Shown in pieces: positions 7,085 through 10,688 of a stretch of 10,688 nucleotides of DNA (positions are counted from its first letter, which is position 1; each line of letters opens with the position of its first letter). The notes beneath the pieces were generated by a model that worked only from the letters and a program-made list of their open reading frames with translations, was not told where the DNA came from and did no database searches. The stretch is taken from contig HF995998.1 of NCBI GenBank assembly GCA_000432515.1, positions 51,715 through 62,402 on the forward strand. Reading direction: 5' to 3'. The DNA is from Bacteroides sp. CAG:545 (GTDB lineage Bacteria; Bacteroidota; Bacteroidia; Bacteroidales; UBA932). Made by a program: the position numbers and the translations under genes.

Positions 7085-7202
7085 GTTTTCTATTTAGTTG
7101 CCCGGTGTTCGGGTCAATGTCGGTGTTTTTCTTCCGCAAAGCGTCTCTTTCCTGCGTCTCTTACGCATGGGAATTCATAAATATACTTGTTTTTGGGAAA
7201 AT
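7069..7202 (-). repeat. 12-base leader segment complementary to the M6 start region
   Basis: The segment 7069-7080 at the M6 peptidase start (ATTTTCCCAAAA on the plus strand) is perfectly complementary to 7191-7202 (TTTTGGGAAAAT), 110 bases away. In the M6 mRNA, the upstream copy could pair with the region holding the candidate start TTG at 7078 and block ribosome entry. The complement is A/T-rich, so chance is not excluded. Confidence 0.5.
7141..7162. repeat. Direct repeat GCGTCTCTT x2 in the M6 leader
   Basis: GCGTCTCTT occurs at 7141-7149 and again at 7154-7162, a 13-base period. The second copy overlaps a small hairpin, TGCGT (7153-7157) with ACGCA (7163-7167). The position is 57 to 78 bases before the M6 start on its own strand. 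Purpose unknown. Confidence 0.4.
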
Positions 7203-7280
7203 AATGTGGAAATTGCAGAAAAAAGTAAAGGAGCGGGAAGCATCGCTGCTTTCCAACCCCTTTTAACGTGTACTAAAACC

Positions 7281-7314
7281 TAAACCTACAGCATAGATGC
7301 AAGTTGTTTTCAAA
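7281..7314 (-). promoter_or_regulatory. Candidate promoter for the M6 peptidase operon
   Basis: Read on the minus strand: TTTG (7314-7311), a 22-base spacer, then TAGGTTTA (7288-7281). This fits the Bacteroidota promoter apart from the last base of the -7 element and a spacer one base longer than usual. It predicts transcription from about 7275 and a leader of about 190 bases that would include the complementary segments at 7069-7202. No other site in this gap fits as well. Confidence 0.4.
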
Positions 7315-7324
7315 ATGTTGCATC
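7296..7324. promoter_or_regulatory. Operator-like inverted repeat in the divergent promoter region
   Basis: GATGCAA at 7296-7302 is repeated inverted as TTGCATC at 7318-7324, with a 15-base spacer that itself holds TTTT-C-AAAA. It lies in and beside the spacer of the candidate M6 promoter and 13 bases before the -33 element of the ettA promoter. Such placement suits a dimeric regulator. Confidence 0.4.
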
Positions 7325-7337
7325 CGAAATGAAAATT

Positions 7338-7370
7338 TTTGGAGACATCTGCATTTTATTCGTAACTTCG
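7338..7370 (+). promoter_or_regulatory. Promoter for the ABC-F gene
   Basis: TTTG at 7338-7341, a 21-base spacer, then TAACTTCG at 7363-7370, one base away from the TAnnTTTG consensus. Transcription would start near 7376, leaving a leader of about 38 bases to the ATG at 7414. Together with the sites on the minus strand this accounts for the function of the 329-base gap 7085-7413; no gene was seen in that gap. Confidence 0.65.
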
Positions 7371-7413
7371 CCCGTCGATTACCGAAATTTACAAATACAT
7401 ATACTGAATTTTT

Positions 7414-9090
7414 ATGGCAGACGAGAAGATTATCTTTTCTATGAACAGGGTAGGAAAGATCCTCCCATCAAGCAATCGTGTTATATTGAAGGACATTTGT
7501 CTTTCATTCTTTTATGGAGCGAAAATAGGCATCATCGGTCTGAACGGCTCGGGTAAATCCACATTGATGAAAATCATTGCCGGCATTGAACAGAGTTATC
7601 AGGGAGAGGTGGTCTGGGCTCCGGGGTACAGTGTGGGCTATCTGGAGCAGGAACCGCAGATGGATCCTGAGAAAACGGTCCTGGAAGTGGTTCAGGAGGG
7701 TGTTCAGGAGATTATGGACGTGCTCAAGGAGTATGAGGCCGTGAACCTGAAGTTCTGCGAGCCGATGAGCGATGACGAGATGAACAAGCTCATCGAAAGG
7801 CAGGGTGAATTGACCGAAAAAATCGAACATTGCGGAGGCTGGGAAATCGACTCGAAGCTGGAAAGGGCTATGGATGCGCTCCAGTGTCCGCCGTCGGATG
7901 CGAAAATCGCTACATTGAGCGGTGGCGAAAGGCGTCGCGTGGCATTGTGCCGTCTTCTTCTCCAGCAGCCTGATGTGCTTCTGCTCGACGAGCCGACCAA
8001 CCACCTCGATACCGAGAGTATCCAGTGGCTTGAGGCTCATCTGCAGCAGTATAAGGGTACGGTGATTGCCGTGACCCACGACCGTTACTTCCTCGATGAC
8101 GTGGCCGGTTGGATTCTGGAGCTCGACAGGGGAGAGGGCATTCCTTGGAAAGGCAACTATTCTTCATGGCTGGAGCAGAAGACCAAGCGCCTGGAGATGG
8201 AGGAGAAGCAGGAAAGCAAACGTAAAAAGACATTGGAACGGGAACTGGAATGGGTCAGAATGGCTCCGAAGGCGCGTCATGCGAAGTCCAAGGCGAGACT
8301 CGGTGCGTATGAGAAGCTCGCCAGCCAGGACGGCAAGGAGAAGGAGGCTAATCTCGAAATCTACATCCCGGACGGACCGAAGCTCGGCAACAAGGTCATC
8401 CAGTTCAATGATGTTTCCAAGGCTTATGGCGACAAACTGCTGTTCGAGCATCTTTCATTCGTGCTTCCGCCGGCCGGTATCGTCGGCGTGATCGGTCCTA
8501 ACGGCGCCGGCAAGACGACATTGTTCCGGCTCATTATGGGCCTGGAGCAGCCTGACAGCGGTGATATCACTATCGGCGAGACCGTGAAACTGGCATACGT
8601 GGACCAGCAGCACAAGAGCATTGATCCGGAAAAGACTGTGTTCCAGACGATAGCGGACGGTTCAGACTGGATCAGGCTGGGCAAGAGGGATGTCAATGCG
8701 CGTGCCTACGTGTCGCGTTTCAATTTCACGGGTTCCGACCAGGAGAAGCGTTGCGGCATACTTTCCGGTGGTGAAAGGAACAGGCTTCACCTCGCGCTCA
8801 CGCTGAAGGATGAGGGTAACGTGCTCCTCCTCGACGAGCCGACCAATGATGTGGATGTCAATACTATACGTGCGCTGGAGGAGGGTCTTGAGAATTTTGC
8901 CGGCTGTGCAGTGGTAATCTCCCACGACCGCTGGTTCCTCGACCGTATCGCCACCCACATCCTTGCATTTGAAGGTGACTCCCAGGTCTATTTCTTCGAG
9001 GGTACCTACTCGGAATACGAAGAAAACAAGAAACGCCGTCTGGGCGACGAGGAACCGAAGCGCTTCAAGTACAAGAAGCTGATGGAGTAA
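7414..9090 (+). CDS. ettA: EttA-type ABC-F ATPase (energy-dependent translational throttle)
   Basis: A soluble tandem ABC ATPase of the ABC-F class; EttA binds the ribosomal E site next to P-site tRNA and gates the first elongation step according to the ATP/ADP ratio. The 558 residues match the family length. First ATPase: Walker A 'GLNGSGKS' (42-49), signature 'LSGGE' (168-172), Walker B with Asp192 and catalytic Glu193, 'THDRYFLD' switch (221-228). Second: Walker A 'GPNGAGKT' (361-368), 'LSGGE' (450-454), Asp474-Glu475, 'SHDRWFLD' (503-510). Between them, about 243-315, lies the charged helical linker that contacts P-site tRNA, including 'ARHAKSKARLGAYEKL'. The C-terminus 'KRFKYKKLME' is typical of EttA. 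No transmembrane segment is present, so it is not a transporter. It has its own promoter at 7338-7370 and runs divergently from the M6 peptidase gene. Confidence 0.95.
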   Translation: MADEKIIFSMNRVGKILPSSNRVILKDICLSFFYGAKIGIIGLNGSGKSTLMKIIAGIEQSYQGEVVWAPGYSVGYLEQEPQMDPEKTVLEVVQEGVQEIMDVLKEYEAVNLKFCEPMSDDEMNKLIERQGELTEKIEHCGGWEIDSKLERAMDALQCPPSDAKIATLSGGERRRVALCRLLLQQPDVLLLDEPTNHLDTESIQWLEAHLQQYKGTVIAVTHDRYFLDDVAGWILELDRGEGIPWKGNYSSWLEQKTKRLEMEEKQESKRKKTLERELEWVRMAPKARHAKSKARLGAYEKLASQDGKEKEANLEIYIPDGPKLGNKVIQFNDVSKAYGDKLLFEHLSFVLPPAGIVGVIGPNGAGKTTLFRLIMGLEQPDSGDITIGETVKLAYVDQQHKSIDPEKTVFQTIADGSDWIRLGKRDVNARAYVSRFNFTGSDQEKRCGILSGGERNRLHLALTLKDEGNVLLLDEPTNDVDVNTIRALEEGLENFAGCAVVISHDRWFLDRIATHILAFEGDSQVYFFEGTYSEYEENKKRRLGDEEPKRFKYKKLME

Positions 9091-9167
9091 CGGAGTTTGA
9101 GCGGCTTTGCTGATTGCGGAGCCGGTCGGCAGCCCTGCGTATCCCGGTCGTAGGCAATATAAAACAC

Positions 9168-9203
9168 ATTCGTCCGTAAAATGGTGGGGTTTTACGGACG
9201 AAT
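9168..9203. repeat. Perfect 14-bp inverted repeat after ettA
   Basis: The segment 9168-9181 (ATTCGTCCGTAAAA) is perfectly repeated inverted at 9190-9203, with an 8-base G-rich loop. It lies 78 bases after the ettA stop and could be its transcription end, although the A/T part of the stem is next to the loop and no clean T-run follows directly. Confidence 0.6.
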
Positions 9204-9221
9204 TGTATTTTCGGCCAACTT

Positions 9222-9249
9222 ATCCGGAAATAAGCCGGTTTTTCCGGAT
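9222..9249. repeat. Perfect 9-bp inverted repeat
   Basis: ATCCGGAAA at 9222-9230 is repeated inverted as TTTCCGGAT at 9241-9249 with a 10-base spacer. It follows the larger palindrome by 18 bases and precedes the IS66 remnant. It may be a second part of the ettA 3' region or a scar of the insertion. Confidence 0.5.
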
Positions 9250-9305
9250 GAAAGACGAAAAAGGAGTTTTTAGCAGGGCTTCAAGAACAGAAGAAATAGA
9301 GAAAT

Positions 9306-9742
9306 ATGGCAAGCGGATTTTCTGCAAAACGCGTCAAGGAGTCATATCCGGTAATCCTGGTCTTCGAGAAATGGATGAAAGATACATATCCGACGGTCCT
9401 TCCGAAGAGCAGGATCTGCCAGGCAATCGAATACACCTTCACTCTTCTCCAGAGACTCTCCCGTTATGTCAATGACGGAAGGATATCAATCGACAACAAT
9501 CCTGTTGAGCGAGCCATTCGCCCGTTGGCCCTGGAAGAAAAAACCGGCTCTTCTGCGGCAATGATGCCTCCGCATATCGCGCAGCAATAGTGTACTCTCT
9601 GATAGGTACCTGCAAGAATGCCTGCATTGAACAGCGTTTGTGGATGGAGGATGTCCTCAAACAAATTCCATACTACCAGCGTGACGGTCGCGACCTCGCG
9701 GAACTCCTTCCCAGAGCTTGGTCGTCTCGGAACCAACTTTGA
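9306..9742 (+). pseudogene. IS66 family transposase (TnpC) C-terminal remnant, frameshifted
   Basis: Only the last third of an IS66-type DDE transposase remains. From the ATG at 9306 the frame reads 'KESYPVILVFEKWM', 'LPKSRICQAIEYTF', 'LSRYVNDGRISIDNN' and 'VERAIRPLAL', the conserved block carrying the last acidic catalytic residue. After 'RPLAL' the frame breaks. One missing G after 9534 would turn 'LEEKTGSS' into the family-typical 'LGRKNRLF', and the shifted frame continues with 'CGNDASAYRAAIVYSLIGTC', 'WMEDVLKQIPYYQRDGRDL' and 'ELLPRAW' to a TGA at 9740-9742. The N-terminal part with the other two catalytic aspartates and the usual tnpA/tnpB genes are missing, and an in-frame stop lies at 9297-9299. 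The element cannot move by itself. A real mutation or a base-calling error could both explain the single-base gap, but the truncation is independent of it. Confidence 0.85.
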
Positions 9743-9782
9743 CAAAGTTGCTGCGATTAGTAACAAAATCGAGACTAATCGC
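9734..9782. repeat. Two small palindromes at the end of the IS66 remnant
   Basis: CAACTTTG (9734-9741) and CAAAGTTG (9743-9750) form a perfect 8-bp inverted repeat with a single-base centre, spanning the transposase stop. Directly after it GCGATTAGT (9753-9761) pairs with ACTAATCGC (9774-9782). ACTAATC is then repeated at 9784-9790. They lie within the non-coding end of the element and could be a terminator-like or end-proximal structure. Confidence 0.45.
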
Positions 9783-9806
9783 AACTAATCAGAACAAAAT
9801 TGCAAC

Positions 9807-9828
9807 ACGTGCCTCACCGAAGGCTTAC
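9807..9828 (+). mobile_element. Probable right end of the IS66-type element
   Basis: The sequence ending in GGCTTAC at 9828 reads GTAAGCC on the opposite strand; IS66 family ends commonly begin with GTAA. It lies 86 bases after the transposase stop, a normal distance. No matching left end was found before 9306, so terminal repeat and target duplication cannot be confirmed. Confidence 0.35.
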
Positions 9829-9872
9829 AACCAAACGCAGAACGTTGTGATTTGCTTTCAGAATTTTTAACT

Positions 9873-9943
9873 TTACACCAGCAACAACAACGTACTTGCT
9901 GTAAGTGATTGAGGTGTAATGAATTAAATGCCATTTGGCGATT
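9873..9943 (+). other. Foldable non-coding segment before the terminator (possible small RNA or 3' end)
   Basis: TTACACC (9873-9879) can pair with GGTGTAA (9913-9919), enclosing AGCAA (9880-9884) with TTGCT (9896-9900). Further on, GCCA-TT-TGGC gives a short hairpin near 9930-9939, and a strong terminator follows at 9945-9977. No convincing protein-coding frame is present. A weak -7-like TAACTTTA at 9868-9875 is the only promoter hint and would start inside the outer helix. The rest of the 350-base gap 9829-10178 holds nothing else recognised apart from the terminator and a -7 element. Confidence 0.3.
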
Positions 9944-9944
9944 A

Positions 9945-9977
9945 AAAAAATCCGGCAGATTTCTGTCCGGATTTTTT
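9945..9977. terminator. Strong, bidirectional-type intrinsic terminator
   Basis: AAAAAATCCGG (9945-9955) pairs perfectly with CCGGATTTTTT (9967-9977). The 11-base loop contains CAGA/TCTG, which can extend the stem. The A-run on one side and T-run on the other allow termination from both directions; on the plus strand it shields the tRNA_SAD gene from transcripts coming from the IS66 remnant. Confidence 0.8.
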
Positions 9978-10130
9978 GTGCCTGATTGATTTTTTGAATC
10001 CTGCCCAGTATCTGATTCCGTCATATTGTCCTGAGAATAGAAACGAATCGCAGTTATGGTTTTTCGCACTTTGTCGCCTCGACGAACAAAACAACCTGTA
10101 TCCTCGAGAAGTCAGGCAAAGAAAAATTGC

Positions 10131-10138
10131 TATCTTCG
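10131..10138 (+). promoter_or_regulatory. -7 promoter element of the tRNA_SAD gene
   Basis: TATCTTCG fits the Bacteroidota -7 element TAnnTTTG with one mismatch, a common variant. A matching TTTG at 19-21 bases upstream is not present, so the promoter may be weak or activator-dependent. The ATG follows 40 bases later at 10179. Confidence 0.5.
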
Positions 10139-10178
10139 CAGAAATCGGAAATGAAACGGAGAAAAAATCATTGAATTT

Positions 10179-10640
10179 ATGGAAGAACCGATATTGAATG
10201 CCCATAACAAGGCAGAATACGAGCCGGCGCACACTGCTGAGCATATCCTTAACCGCACGATGGTCAACATGTTCGGCTGCCCACGTTCACGCAATGCCCA
10301 TGTCGAGCGGAAGAAAAGCAAATGCGACTACATCCTCACTGCCTGCCCCACAGAAGAACAAGTGGAAGCAATAGAGGCGAAGGTCAATGAAATTATTACT
10401 GCTGCATTGCCCGTGACGATACATTTCGTTTCGAAAGAAGATGCCGCCGCGATTGTGGATCTGAGCAAGTTGCCGGATGACGCATCTGATACTTTACGCA
10501 TAGTCAGCATTGGAGACTACGACGATTGTGCGTGCATAGGTGCTCATGTATCGAATACCTCCGAGGTCGGTGAATTCAAGATAATCAGCCATGACTTCAA
10601 CAACGGAATCTGGCGTGTCCGCTGGAAAGTCATCTCCTGA
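10179..10640 (+). CDS. Stand-alone tRNA_SAD domain protein, AlaX-like trans-editing candidate
   Basis: A 153-residue soluble protein resembling the second additional domain (SAD) of alanyl- and threonyl-tRNA synthetases, which hydrolyses mischarged tRNAs. The metal-binding signature is complete: HxxxH at His18-His22 ('AHTAEHIL') and CxxxH at Cys119-His123 within 'CACIGAHVSNTSEVGEFKI'. The second block replaces the usual CGGTH of AlaX proteins with CIGAH, but the following 'HVSNTSEVG' keeps the family pattern. No aminoacylation, anticodon-binding or N-terminal AlaX beta-barrel domain is present, so it would act in trans or have another role. The ATG at 10179 gives the shortest form that keeps the HxxxH block near the N-terminus, as in the family. 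Its own -7 element lies at 10131. It ends one base before the predicted stop of a convergent gene. The substrate (Ser- or Gly-tRNA-Ala, Ser-tRNA-Thr, other) cannot be read from sequence. Confidence 0.8.
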   Translation: MEEPILNAHNKAEYEPAHTAEHILNRTMVNMFGCPRSRNAHVERKKSKCDYILTACPTEEQVEAIEAKVNEIITAALPVTIHFVSKEDAAAIVDLSKLPDDASDTLRIVSIGDYDDCACIGAHVSNTSEVGEFKIISHDFNNGIWRVRWKVIS

Positions 10641-10641
10641 A

Positions 10642-10688
10642 TCAGAATAGTTCCAGCTGGATATAGATGTCTTCGCTTTCCTTAGGCT
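10642..10688 (-). CDS. C-terminal end of an unidentified convergent gene (window edge)
   Basis: Read on the minus strand, the window edge gives an open frame ending in PKESEDIYIQLELF and a TGA at 10644-10642. The acidic then hydrophobic ending looks like a protein tail, and a convergent gene would explain why nothing follows the tRNA_SAD gene on the plus strand. Only 14 residues are visible, so no family can be assigned, and it could be chance. Confidence 0.45.
   Translation of the reverse strand, partial: PKESEDIYIQLELF

Noticed and set aside
9150..9160. GTAGGC as the left end of the IS66 element
   Set aside because: It matches the right end only over a few bases and no target duplication is seen.
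9206..9213. TATTTTCG as a -7 promoter element before the IS66 remnant
   Set aside because: No TTTG lies 19-21 bases upstream and there is no intact gene for it to serve.
9107..9475. Plus-strand frame of 122 residues covering the palindromes and IS66 start
   Set aside because: It runs out of frame through the conserved IS66 transposase block and through two perfect palindromes; no protein family is recognisable.
1..10688. CRISPR array, tRNA or rRNA genes, restriction or toxin-antitoxin genes
   Set aside because: No regularly spaced repeats, cloverleaf-like segments or related protein motifs were seen on either strand.

Overview
The window reads as chromosomal DNA of a member of the Bacteroidota, most likely Bacteroidales. 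The support is: BACON-domain proteins, lipoproteins with Bacteroidota-style lipoboxes, near-absence of Shine-Dalgarno sequences, and promoter elements of the TTTG-N19-21-TAnnTTTG type (an exact copy precedes the triosephosphate isomerase gene). Genus cannot be fixed from the sequence.

Layout. Positions 1-1880 (+) carry the 3' part of a BACON-domain protein and, 6 bases later, a 365-residue BACON lipoprotein with a duplicated C-terminal domain. Positions 1915-4372 (+) hold a promoter, a hairpin at the expected transcript start, tpiA, and 5 bases later an M49 (dipeptidyl-peptidase III-like) lipoprotein with the HEXXH form of the zinc motif. Its terminator lies inside the 3' end of the convergent gene. 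Positions 4395-7084 (-) are a two-gene unit: a secreted M6 metallopeptidase whose stop codon overlaps the start of a 137-residue lipoprotein (ATGA overlap). The 329-base divergent region 7085-7413 holds promoters for both directions, an operator-like palindrome, and a 12-base leader segment complementary to the M6 start region. Positions 7414-9090 (+) encode an EttA-type ABC-F ATPase. Positions 9091-10178 are an accessory stretch: two perfect inverted repeats, an IS66 transposase remnant with a one-base frameshift and a probable right end, then a foldable segment ending in a strong terminator. Positions 10179-10640 (+) encode a stand-alone tRNA_SAD protein (AlaX-like). The last 47 bases look like the end of a convergent gene on the minus strand.

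How the genes relate. Housekeeping genes (tpiA, ettA, the tRNA editing-like gene) alternate with envelope genes. Two peptidases face each other tail to tail: a secreted M6 endopeptidase that would make peptides and an M49 exopeptidase lipoprotein that could trim them to dipeptides, so extracytoplasmic protein use is a reasonable inference. The most interesting unit is the M6 peptidase plus small lipoprotein pair, arranged like protease-inhibitor pairs known in other bacteria. Inhibitor function is a hypothesis; no inhibitor motif was recognised.
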